This document shows positions 14,399 to 20,598 of a stretch of 20,598 bases of DNA, piece by piece; the first letter of the stretch is position 1; every line of letters begins with the position of its first letter. The stretch spans positions 1 through 20,598 of the forward strand of contig JBGZBY010000047.1 in the NCBI GenBank assembly GCA_041844915.1, given 5' to 3'. This DNA comes from W11650 sp041844915 (GTDB lineage Bacteria > Bacillota > Clostridia > Lachnospirales > Vallitaleaceae). The notes under the pieces are model-generated. The model did no database searches and had not been told where the DNA came from. It worked only from the letters and a program-made list of their open reading frames with translations. Both the position numbers and the translations under genes were made by a program.

Positions 14399-15445
14399 AT
14401 GAAGCGCTTGATTGCTTTAATAGGGATAGCGGCAGTTCTGGCGGGCTGCGGAAGCATGGAGCTGAAAAGACCAGAGCAGGCAGAGCTTCCGCCAAAGACA
14501 GAAATTTTGCAAAAGGAGGAAACGCCGACAGAGGAAAAGCAGGAGCAGCCGGTAGAAAGCTTGCCGGTACAAACGGAGGAATCGCCGAAAACGGAAGAAA
14601 TAGCTGAGTCACCAGAGGCATCGGAAAGCAGCGAAGCGGAAGAAGAAGGGAAGGAGCCGGAGGCATCGGAGCTTACTCCGGTGAAAAATACCTTGCCGGA
14701 AATTGCCAGCAGCTTCCGTGATCAGACCGAGTATGATCCAGATATTTCGGAGGACGAGCTGAGCAGCGAGGCGCAGTCATGGGGCTTTAAGAGAAACAAA
14801 GAGCACTTGCCGGTGACGGCATATTACAAGGTGGATTTGCCCAGATATGGCACATATTATTTGGGAAACACCGAGGAAAAGGTGGTTTATCTGACCTTTG
14901 ATGAAGGCTACGAAAACGGCTTTACGCCAACGATTTTAGATATTTTAAAGGAAAAGCAGGTTAAGGCAGCATTTTTCATTACCGGCTCTTATTTAAAGCA
15001 TAACCCTGAGCTGGTCAAAAGAATGCGAGAGGAGGGTCATATCGTCGCCAATCACTCGCAGACACATCCGGATTTCACGACCCAAACGGATGAACAGGTC
15101 ATAGCAGAGGTCGGTCAGGTGGCGGAGGCCTTCCAAGAGCTTACCGGCACAGAGATTGATCCGTTTTTCCGCTTTCCCAGCGGCAGATACAGCGAAAGGG
15201 CGCTGTACATTGTCCGCAAAATGGGCTTTCGCAATATTTTCTGGAGCATGGCATACAAGGACTGGGAGGTAAACAATCAGCCCGGTAAAGAATATGCCTA
15301 TCAGCATGTGATGGAGAATTATCATCCCGGCGCCATCATCTTGCTGCATGCTGTCAGCAGCTCCAATACGGAAGCGCTTGCCGATATTATCAGCGGCTTG
15401 GATGAGGCGGGCTATCGCTTTGGCAGCCTTTATGAATTGGAGTAA
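14399..15445 (+). CDS. PdaA-family polysaccharide deacetylase lipoprotein
   Basis: This 348-residue protein has a lipobox LAGC (C17), a linker rich in Glu, Pro and Ser (about 25-105) and a NodB-type deacetylase domain (about 125-345). Its closest family by eye is PdaA, the N-acetylmuramic acid deacetylase needed for muramic delta-lactam in spore cortex: GFKRNKEH precedes the domain, and DW followed by HPGAIILLHAVS is typical. Metal ligands H219 and H223 (HSQTH), R258/P260/G262 (RFPSG), D288 and H317 are seen. Motif 1 reads TFDEG instead of TFDDG. The gene follows the thioredoxin gene by 162 bp and ends before a long terminator. Sporulation cannot be concluded from this gene alone. Confidence 0.9.
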   Translation: MKRLIALIGIAAVLAGCGSMELKRPEQAELPPKTEILQKEETPTEEKQEQPVESLPVQTEESPKTEEIAESPEASESSEAEEEGKEPEASELTPVKNTLPEIASSFRDQTEYDPDISEDELSSEAQSWGFKRNKEHLPVTAYYKVDLPRYGTYYLGNTEEKVVYLTFDEGYENGFTPTILDILKEKQVKAAFFITGSYLKHNPELVKRMREEGHIVANHSQTHPDFTTQTDEQVIAEVGQVAEAFQELTGTEIDPFFRFPSGRYSERALYIVRKMGFRNIFWSMAYKDWEVNNQPGKEYAYQHVMENYHPGAIILLHAVSSSNTEALADIISGLDEAGYRFGSLYELE

Positions 15446-15533
15446 TAGGGATAGATAATAGCATCAAGATAGGGTAGATAAGTAGATAAAGCAGCTATAT
15501 AAAGGCAGAATAGGGATAGAATAAAGCAATAAA

Positions 15534-15596
15534 AGAGCAGGAGCTTTTCAAGCCTTGGCGATTGCCGCCGCTTGAGAAGCTCCTGCTTTATTTGTA
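15534..15596 (+). terminator. Long intrinsic terminator after the deacetylase gene
   Basis: Arms 15536-15553 and 15570-15587 pair over 18 positions with one T-G wobble, and an inner GGC-GATT-GCC hairpin fills the loop. The stem is followed by TTATTT. It closes the ccdA-tlpA-deacetylase block and directly abuts the repeat array. Confidence 0.85.
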
Positions 15597-15869
15597 TGCT
15601 TTAGCAGCCTCTCCGTCATGCCGAAAAAAAGGCTAGCGAAGCAATATGCGAAAGGCAGAGCCTCCGAGCTTAGAAGCGCCATTTCTTGTATGCTCTGGCA
15701 GCCTGTGCCATACCAGAAAAAAGGCTTAACAGAGAGTATGCGAAAGGCAAAGCTTAAAGTGCTTACATGCCGTTCTTTGTATGCTTTAGCAGCATCTCCG
15801 CTATGCCGAAAAAAGGCTAACGAAGCAATATGTCAGAGGCCTTTTACATCGTGTGCGTGTAAGCATGGT
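15591..15869 (+). repeat. Tandem array of three ~92-bp hairpin-forming repeats
   Basis: Units begin at 15591, 15685 and 15776, spaced 94 and 91 bp. Each starts with (T/C)TTGTATGCTYTRGCAGC; units 1 and 3 agree at roughly 53 of their first 58 bases. Each unit can form two hairpins: GTATGCT...AGC with a GCC-A-rich-GGC tip, and a smaller GGC...GCC one. Unit 2 differs in sequence in the first stem (CTCTG with CAGAG) but still pairs, which suggests selection on structure. Unit 3 diverges after about 58 bp. A 98-codon open frame crosses the array but shows no ribosome binding site. Confidence 0.72.
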
Positions 15870-15929
15870 TGTATCGGCTCCCTACAAAACCCAGAGCAAG
15901 ACACCGACCTATGATTGGGCTTGGTACGG

Positions 15930-16208
15930 CTATTGCTTTTTTCGGTCGTCACTGATAATCTCAATTTCCAGATAGTCAAAATCAATGCTTTCTAAGAATT
16001 GATCGGGATAAAAGCGAGTCAGGATAAATTGCCGAAGCTCTTTTTCATTTTTGGGCAGCCAAATCGGCCGGCCGACATCCAGAGCAATGGCAAATTCGTT
16101 TAGAGCGGTCTTGACGGTTTGAGCGGAGTCGTTCTCTAAAGGCTGATCTAGCACGACTTCCTGAAGAATTTTATGGTTTTTGATTAGCTTTCCCCATAAT
16201 TTGAGCAT
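15930..16208 (-). CDS. Small conserved hypothetical protein
   Basis: This 92-residue acidic soluble protein begins MLKLWGKLIKNHK, contains ALDVGRPIWLPKN, and ends in an acidic, strand-like FDYLEIEIISDD. It resembles small proteins I have seen in Clostridia/Lachnospiraceae genomes with the same WGK(L/I)IKN start and the LDVGRPIWL motif, whose function is unknown. No membrane segment or known catalytic motif is visible. The ATG has AGGAAAG about 6 nt upstream. It lies 163 bp downstream of mrpD on the same strand and could be the last gene of that transcript or independent. There is no evidence for a direct link to ion transport. Confidence 0.75.
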   Translation of the reverse strand: MLKLWGKLIKNHKILQEVVLDQPLENDSAQTVKTALNEFAIALDVGRPIWLPKNEKELRQFILTRFYPDQFLESIDFDYLEIEIISDDRKKQ

Positions 16209-16371
16209 GGCAGCTTTCCTTTCATATTTAAAAAAGTCAGGTTTTTCCCTTCTCGGGCTTTTCTAGGAGCAAGGACCAAAGCGGTGGAGAGAGGAAAAGG
16301 AGTGAAAGCGGGCGGCGGGTATTTGTGCTTGTTTTTTTCGTATTTTTCCAGACGGACAAAAGGAAAAGCGG

Positions 16372-17982
16372 TCAGGCCTGAAAAGCCATTAAGTAAAAAT
16401 ACATTCCACAGAAAAACAAAAGCATCAAAAACACGATTTGATTAAAGCTCAACTCTATTTGCCGAATTTTTTTAAAGAGAGAAATTCGGTGATAGACAAA
16501 ATGATAAAAGAGCTGACAGACTGCCACACAAACCAGATAGACCAAGAACTTGGACAAATAATCGGCCGGCTGGAGCGCTTTGCTGACGCCAAAGAGAAAA
16601 TCGGTTGCTTGGGAGCCGAAAATACCGCCCAAAAGGGTGACCAGTGACAGAAGCAAAAGGACTGCCGATTGGTTCCATGAAAGCTTTTCTCCAGATAACG
16701 GCTCCGGCGCTTTCCGGAAAATATTGGAGTATTTTACAAAGGACATAATGGTTCCCAAATTAATAACAAGCATCAATATCGAAAAATAAGGAAGCTCCAC
16801 GCCGCCCTTTTCAATCAGGTATTTGGAATAGGAGCCGTTAAACAAGGGCGCGCCGGTGATCCCCAGCATAGAGATCAGAGTGGCCAAGGCGGCGATTGGT
16901 TGTCTTTGGAAAAATCCCCTAATCTGATATAGATTGCGGGTATGGTACTCCTCGACCATGATTCCAGCAGTCAAAAAGAGAGTAGATTTAAAAATAGCAT
17001 GATTAATCAAATGATAAAAGGCTCCATAATAACCGTACTTTGTACCCAAGGAGATTCCCAGCATCATCAGGCCAACCTGACTGACCGTGTGATAAGCCAA
17101 AATCAGCTTGATATCGGTCTGGCTGAGCGCCAGAATAAAGCCGCTAATGCAGGTCAAAGCTCCCAGTACAAGGAAAATCTGCTGGACTGGAATAATTTCA
17201 TAAAACATTGAGCTGACCCGAACAAAGATAAATAGTCCCCCCTTGATATAGATTCCGGACAGCACGGCCGATACGATAGAGGGCGAAGCCGGCGAGCCGT
17301 GCGCCTTGGGCAGCCAGCTGAACAGGGGAAGTACCGCCGCCTTCAGGCTCAAACCGGTAATAATCATGGCAAAGGGCAGGTAAAGTGCTACGGGATCAGC
17401 AAACTGCGGAATCATTTCCGTCAGAAGGTCAATATCCAAAACGCCAAAATACCGATAAATCATGCCAATGCCAAACAGGAAAAAGGAGGCGGCAATGAAG
17501 TTGGTAAACAGATAGATAATACCGTCGTAGATAGAGCGGCTGTGTTTTTTAAATACGATCAAAATACTGACAATAATCGTTGAGGCTTCCACCAACACGA
17601 AGATGTTAAACAGGTCGTTGGACAGAAAAAGAGCACAGATCAGCCCTTCCAAAATAAAATAAAGCAGCCGGAACAGATAGTTGACATATTCCTTGCGATA
17701 GTTAAATATGATCATATTGGTAAATAAAAATGCCACCAGAACAATCATCACCGAGGAAATGATATCGGATTTTAGCGAGATTCCGATGCCTAGAGGATAT
17801 CCGCCCAAAACCTCAAGCCGCGTGCCTTCGGCCCGAACGGTTAAAAAATTTTGTATCGCCAGAAGCAAAAAGAAGCTCTGAAACAGCAAGGAGGGAACAA
17901 TACCTTTTTTGGGCGGAAATAAATAGGCGATTACGCCGAAAAGGATAGGGAGCAGAACCAGCCAAAAAAGCGAAGCCGTCAT
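16372..17982 (-). CDS. mrpD: Mrp/Mbh antiporter subunit D (MrpD, NuoN/L-like)
   Basis: This 536-residue membrane protein belongs to the NuoL/M/N-like antiporter family and has about 14 membrane segments. The conserved transmembrane glutamate is E132 in FVLVEAST and the lysine is K213 in SLKAAVLPLFSWLPKAH, the residues used for proton translocation in this family. It matches MrpD, and MbhH in hydrogenase complexes. The start at 17982 is preferred: AGGGAGG lies 7 nt upstream and the ATG overlaps the mrpC stop as TAATG, giving translational coupling. A longer frame from 18021 lacks such a site. It is the only large antiporter-like subunit in the visible operon. Confidence 0.93.
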   Translation of the reverse strand: MTASLFWLVLLPILFGVIAYLFPPKKGIVPSLLFQSFFLLLAIQNFLTVRAEGTRLEVLGGYPLGIGISLKSDIISSVMIVLVAFLFTNMIIFNYRKEYVNYLFRLLYFILEGLICALFLSNDLFNIFVLVEASTIIVSILIVFKKHSRSIYDGIIYLFTNFIAASFFLFGIGMIYRYFGVLDIDLLTEMIPQFADPVALYLPFAMIITGLSLKAAVLPLFSWLPKAHGSPASPSIVSAVLSGIYIKGGLFIFVRVSSMFYEIIPVQQIFLVLGALTCISGFILALSQTDIKLILAYHTVSQVGLMMLGISLGTKYGYYGAFYHLINHAIFKSTLFLTAGIMVEEYHTRNLYQIRGFFQRQPIAALATLISMLGITGAPLFNGSYSKYLIEKGGVELPYFSILMLVINLGTIMSFVKYSNIFRKAPEPLSGEKLSWNQSAVLLLLSLVTLLGGIFGSQATDFLFGVSKALQPADYLSKFLVYLVCVAVCQLFYHFVYHRISLFKKIRQIELSFNQIVFLMLLFFCGMYFYLMAFQA

Positions 17983-18329
17983 TATTTTTCCTCCCTTCGT
18001 TTTAGCGCAACCTTTTTCCAATTGGTCGTGCCATAGTGATAGTAAAGGCTCATAAACATCGTCAGACCTACGGCGGTAACAGACACGCCGATGATGATGG
18101 ACGCGATCATCAATGCCTGTGGCAATGGATCAGCCATAGCGGAGATTAGACCATTATCCGAATGAAGCATGGGAGCAATCGCATGATCTTGGTGATGAGC
18201 ACTCAAAAAATAAAGGATTGTAGCTGAGCCCATGATGCCGAAGGCAATAATAGACTTTACAATATTGCGTCTAGAAATTAATCCATAGATTCCAATAAAA
18301 AACAAAAGAAAAGCAACCAACATTCCCAT
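17982..18329 (-). CDS. mrpC: Mrp/Mbh antiporter subunit C (MrpC, NuoK-like)
   Basis: This 115-residue subunit has three membrane segments and is homologous to NuoK. The segment DPLPQALMIASIIIGVSVTA is the family signature. The N-terminus GIYGLISRRNIVKSIIAFGI aligns with the start of other MrpC proteins, so the ATG at 18329, with AGGAG 6 nt upstream, is probably right. Its stop overlaps the mrpD start by one base. It is separated from mrpB by 201 bp, the only sizeable gap in the operon. Confidence 0.92.
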   Translation of the reverse strand: MGMLVAFLLFFIGIYGLISRRNIVKSIIAFGIMGSATILYFLSAHHQDHAIAPMLHSDNGLISAMADPLPQALMIASIIIGVSVTAVGLTMFMSLYYHYGTTNWKKVALKRREEK

Positions 18330-18530
18330 AATAATCTCCTAATGTATGTATTAATTATATTTCTTGCGTTATTTTAAGCGACCTTTTTAAAAAAGCAGGT
18401 TTTTGTTAATTGTACGGACTATATTGATATGAGTGTTTCTTTGCTGATTGGGGTTTTTGTCTTTGTTTGTGCACCATTTGTGTTTAAGCAACCTTTCTTT
18501 TAGCCTTATCTGCTAATTTGATTAGAAATC
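18330..18530 (-). promoter_or_regulatory. 201-bp gap in the mrp operon with paired boxes and a possible promoter
   Basis: On the minus strand AAAGGTYGCTTAAA occurs twice, at 18483-18496 and 18373-18386, 110 bp apart. A perfect TATAAT lies at 18354-18359 (minus), with its expected -35 position inside the second box and no -35 consensus there. This is the layout of an activator-dependent promoter for mrpC-mrpD. No convincing gene is present. Confidence 0.35.
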
Positions 18531-18917
18531 TTATTTGGCTTCAAACAGAGTGAAACGAAAAAAAATAATCGTCAGCCCGCAAAAGACCTTGGCTCCGACT
18601 AAAAGATTCATTCCCATCAAATAGACTATTTTGAGCGCCGGAGGGAAAAAACCCAGAAGCAAAAAGGAATAAAAAATGCCAGAAAGCACCAACAGCAGAT
18701 AAAAAACCTTTTCCAACCGGTTTAATTGATTCAGCGAAAGCGGCAGCGAGGTATCGGCAAAGAAACGAACGATAAAGACTCCTGCCAGAACAGCTCCGCC
18801 TTGAAATCCGCCACCGGGCAAGAGATGTCCATTAAAAATGATATACAGACCAAAAACAATGACAACCGGATAAATCAATTCAAGGGTATTATTGACAATT
18901 TTAGAGGAATGATTCAT
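18531..18917 (-). CDS. mrpB: Mrp/Mbh antiporter subunit B (MrpB)
   Basis: This 128-residue protein has four membrane segments and the hallmark GHLLPGGGFQGG loop (about 30-41) of MrpB/MbhF. The first helix (YPVVIVFGLYIIF) and the GMNLLVGAKVFCGL end also fit. It works as a membrane subunit of the multi-protein cation/proton antiporter. Its start overlaps the upstream MbhE-like gene by 4 bp, with AAGGAG near the start codon, while the downstream mrpC begins only after a 201-bp gap. Length is somewhat short, as for the free-standing B subunit without an N-terminal extension. Confidence 0.92.
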   Translation of the reverse strand: MNHSSKIVNNTLELIYPVVIVFGLYIIFNGHLLPGGGFQGGAVLAGVFIVRFFADTSLPLSLNQLNRLEKVFYLLLVLSGIFYSFLLLGFFPPALKIVYLMGMNLLVGAKVFCGLTIIFFRFTLFEAK

Positions 18918-19207
18918 TCGTGATCTCCTTGATGTCGGGAAAAATAAAAAACAGCAATAACAGAAGAAAACAAAAGCATAGTTTCAAATAAAGTGGCAAA
19001 TAGTCGATAATCCAAATAAACGGCAGTAATAACATTTTTAGCACCAGTATCAGTAACGGCATGGGTTAGGTAATAATCTCGAACTAAAGTTGTTGCTGGA
19101 TAGCTTGTACCAAACCAATCTTGTCGTCCGTAGAAAAGAACAAAAGAAACGAAAAAACAAAGAAACAAGCCACTGACAAGTGCGCGCAGATTAATCTTAG
19201 GAAACAT
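18914..19207 (-). CDS. MbhE-like subunit (split C-terminal part of MrpA)
   Basis: This 97-residue protein has two membrane segments. Its central part, from DYYLTHAVTDTGAKNVITA to YLDYRLFATLFETMLLF, matches the MbhE domain that in bacterial MrpA is fused to the C-terminus. Here it is a separate gene, overlapping the preceding MbhD-like gene by 11 bp and mrpB by 4 bp. AAAGGGGG precedes the start. In Mbh and Mrp structures this subunit sits near the middle of the membrane arm by the D and B subunits. Identification rests on the VTDTGAKNVITAV/FDYR-like pattern and gene order. Confidence 0.85.
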   Translation of the reverse strand: MFPKINLRALVSGLFLCFFVSFVLFYGRQDWFGTSYPATTLVRDYYLTHAVTDTGAKNVITAVYLDYRLFATLFETMLLFSSVIAVFYFSRHQGDHE

Positions 19208-19760
19208 CTTGCCCCCTTTCTTCCAGCTCTAAAAATTGAAGAGACTCTTCGGGAAAACTTTGTTCTAAGTATTTTTTCAGATCTGGAAAGTGGTAATTAT
19301 TTTTTAGACCATAGCAGACAATGTCCTGATCGGTGTGATGGATAATAATATCAAAATCATAATCGGCAATAATAGTGCCTAGTGGCAATTCAGTAATTGT
19401 CGTTTCGATTTGAAAATCCAGCACTTCGTAGGCAAAGCGCCTTATTTGCTGCTCTAGCTGACGGCGAAGGTAGGGCGCGCCGCCGTTGGTAGCGTCCATT
19501 TTGTAATATAAAATGAATACTTGGTACTTTTTTAGTGCGACCAAAAAAAGGATTGTGGAAAGCGTACAGCCGATGATTGCCTCGGTAATGGCGACATCTG
19601 CTGCTCCATAAAGAAGATAAATCAAAGAAGAAATCAAAGAATACACCCCTAAATAAATTACGGCATGACGCAATGAATGTGTATGAATGGCTGCCAGTGC
19701 CAGTATAATTAGCAAAACCAGCAAAATTGTCTGAACGCAAAAAAGAATATCATAGCTCAT
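19197..19760 (-). CDS. MbhD-like (DUF4040) subunit with an unusual C-terminal extension
   Basis: Residues 1-80 form three membrane segments with the MbhD/DUF4040 pattern (HAVIYLGVYSLISSLIYL, then GAADVAITEAIIGCTLST), the part of MrpA that pairs with MbhE. The usual domain ends about there. This protein has a further soluble tail of roughly 105 residues (about 83-187), containing GTIIADYDFDIIIHHTDQD and a KKYLEQSFPEES stretch, that I do not recognise. The tail is predicted soluble and acidic. The start has AAGGAGG 8 nt upstream and overlaps mrpG by 4 bp. The membrane part is confidently assigned; the tail's role is unknown and could be regulatory or a docking surface. Confidence 0.84.
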   Translation of the reverse strand: MSYDILFCVQTILLVLLIILALAAIHTHSLRHAVIYLGVYSLISSLIYLLYGAADVAITEAIIGCTLSTILFLVALKKYQVFILYYKMDATNGGAPYLRRQLEQQIRRFAYEVLDFQIETTITELPLGTIIADYDFDIIIHHTDQDIVCYGLKNNYHFPDLKKYLEQSFPEESLQFLELEERGQDVS

Positions 19761-20059
19761 TTGCGTACCTCCTTTTGCGAAGCCGATGAAAGCAGATTAG
19801 CCGAACGCGCTAGGGTATGTGTTACCAAGGGATTTAAAAACAAAAAAAGGAATAAAACAGTCAATAGTTTTAAGCTGGCGATATGAAAGCCCAGATAAAC
19901 AACCAGACCAATTCCCATAGAGGAAAAGCCGATAGTATCAAAAAAAGAAGAAAGAGCGATATTAGTAAAAAAATCCTGACTTCGGCTCATACCGTAAGTA
20001 CCAATGACAAGAAATCCGAAGCCAAACAGAAAAATCAAATAAGCAAGAATTTCCCGCAT
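19757..20059 (-). CDS. mrpG: Mrp/Mbh antiporter subunit G (MrpG)
   Basis: This 100-residue protein has three membrane segments. The GTYGMSRSQDFFTNIALSSF region corresponds to the family's G-x-x-R-x-x-D-x-(Y/F)-x-R pattern, and the end NPLVTHTLARSANL matches the P-(L/V)-x-x-H-x-(L/I)-x-R-A-A signature. It is a small accessory subunit of the antiporter. It starts one base from the mrpF end, with GAGGAGG 9 nt upstream, and overlaps the MbhD-like gene by 4 bp. Confidence 0.92.
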   Translation of the reverse strand: MREILAYLIFLFGFGFLVIGTYGMSRSQDFFTNIALSSFFDTIGFSSMGIGLVVYLGFHIASLKLLTVLFLFLFLNPLVTHTLARSANLLSSASQKEVRK

Positions 20060-20319
20060 TAGACATTTCCTCCTCTATCTTTGTCAATATATCGGGCAAT
20101 AAAAATAACGGAAATAAAGCCCAGCAGTGCATAAACCAAAGCAATATCAATCAAGTAGTAAAGACCAGACTGCACTGCATAAAACAAAATAACCAGTACA
20201 ATATGAATAGAAAAGAGGTTAAAACCCAAAAGTCGATCCCAGATGGAAGGACCTTTAATAATCTTGTTTAATTGAAATAAACTAGAGAGAACCAGACCCA
20301 AAAGAAATAAACTAAGCAT
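20059..20319 (-). CDS. mrpF: Mrp/Mbh antiporter subunit F (MrpF)
   Basis: This 86-residue protein has three membrane segments and the MrpF signature KGPSIWDRLLGFNLF (about 22-36), followed by YLIDIALVYALLGFIS. It belongs to the small-subunit group E-F-G at the distal end of the antiporter arm. AAAGGAG lies 6 nt upstream of its ATG. It overlaps mrpE by 8 bp and mrpG by one base, so these genes are tightly coupled. Confidence 0.93.
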   Translation of the reverse strand: MLSLFLLGLVLSSLFQLNKIIKGPSIWDRLLGFNLFSIHIVLVILFYAVQSGLYYLIDIALVYALLGFISVIFIARYIDKDRGGNV

Positions 20320-20598
20320 CAGTTTCTCCTTTCTGCAACAATTTTTCGAAAGGTTCTACGATTTGCTGATAATAGTCCTCTGGTGTTTGACCAAAAGACT
20401 TAACACATAAAACAATATAATAATCCTCCATAATATCCACAGCTACTCTGCCCGGAGTAAGAGTGATGGAGTTAGCGACTAATGTGCGGCTCCACTCACT
20501 TTTTAAGCGGGAAGGAACTTTTACCAGCACTGGAGCGGCTTCTTTTTTCAGCACAACTTGCGCTGTTTGAACGCCGGACTTTAAGGCTTGAGAAAATA
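20312..20598 (-). CDS. mrpE: Mrp/Mbh antiporter subunit E (MrpE), 5'-truncated by window edge
   Basis: Ninety-five codons of the C-terminal part are visible and the frame is open to the last base, so the N-terminal membrane segments lie outside the window; a GTG at 20554 is only an internal codon. The LVKVPSRLKSEWSRTL stretch and the hallmark NSITLTPGRVAVDI identify MrpE. The soluble C-terminal domain is complete and ends with an acidic tail. It is followed by mrpF with an 8-bp overlap. Any genes ahead of it, including a hydrogenase or a larger MrpA-like subunit, cannot be seen. Confidence 0.92.
   Translation of the reverse strand, partial: FSQALKSGVQTAQVVLKKEAAPVLVKVPSRLKSEWSRTLVANSITLTPGRVAVDIMEDYYIVLCVKSFGQTPEDYYQQIVEPFEKLLQKGETDA

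Noticed and set aside
15618..15914. 98-codon plus-strand open frame across the repeat array
   Set aside because: It is made of the repeat units read in shifting phase (94 and 91 bp are not both multiples of three), has no ribosome binding site, and starts just after a terminator.

Overview
The window looks like chromosomal DNA of a low-to-medium GC Firmicute, most likely an anaerobic member of the Clostridia (Lachnospirales-like). Reasons: strong AGGAGG-type ribosome binding sites, the mnmE-mnmG-rsmG-parA-parB gene order that usually lies next to oriC in Firmicutes, Gram-positive lipoproteins, DUF4446 behind parB, and DegS/DegU- and PdaA-type proteins. The taxonomic call is an inference from gene content. 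No rRNA, tRNA, CRISPR array, transposase or prophage gene is visible.

Layout: (1) 1-3732, plus strand: the 3' part of mnmE, then mnmG and rsmG (tRNA wobble-uridine and 16S rRNA modification). (2) 3733-5786: a cytosolic DegS-like histidine kinase and a DegU-like response regulator, placed between rsmG and parA. (3) 5787-6447: a gene-free stretch with three parS sites, two of them inside terminator-like hairpins, and a candidate structured RNA ending in a strong terminator. (4) 6448-10400, plus strand: parA, parB, a DUF4446 membrane protein, a Cof-type HAD phosphatase and rsmA. (5) 10401-11017: a gene-free stretch with a possible C-rich small RNA, two convergent terminators and one copy of a dispersed 16-bp repeat. 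(6) 11018-12509, minus strand: a small membrane protein and a DUF4097-like surface protein. (7) 12510-12875: a divergent promoter region with repeated AGAAAT motifs. (8) 12876-15445, plus strand: CcdA, a TlpA/Etrx-type thioredoxin lipoprotein and a PdaA-type deacetylase lipoprotein, closed by a long terminator. (9) 15446-15929: a tandem array of about 92-bp hairpin-forming repeats. (10) 15930-20598, minus strand: a small conserved protein and an Mrp/Mbh-type cation/proton antiporter operon (E-F-G-MbhD-MbhE-B-C-D order), cut at the window edge inside mrpE.

How the parts work together: regions 1 to 4 are an origin-proximal housekeeping block in which ParA/ParB act on the parS sites just upstream of their own genes. 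Regions 6 to 8 are cell-envelope functions (surface protein, extracytoplasmic thiol reduction, peptidoglycan deacetylation). Region 10 is an ion-transport module that lacks the large MrpA NuoL-like domain and instead has the split small subunits found in archaeal membrane-bound hydrogenase complexes. The most interesting unexplained signals are the parS/terminator overlaps, the structured RNA candidate at 6022-6297, the hairpin repeat array at 15591-15869, and the C-terminally extended MbhD subunit.
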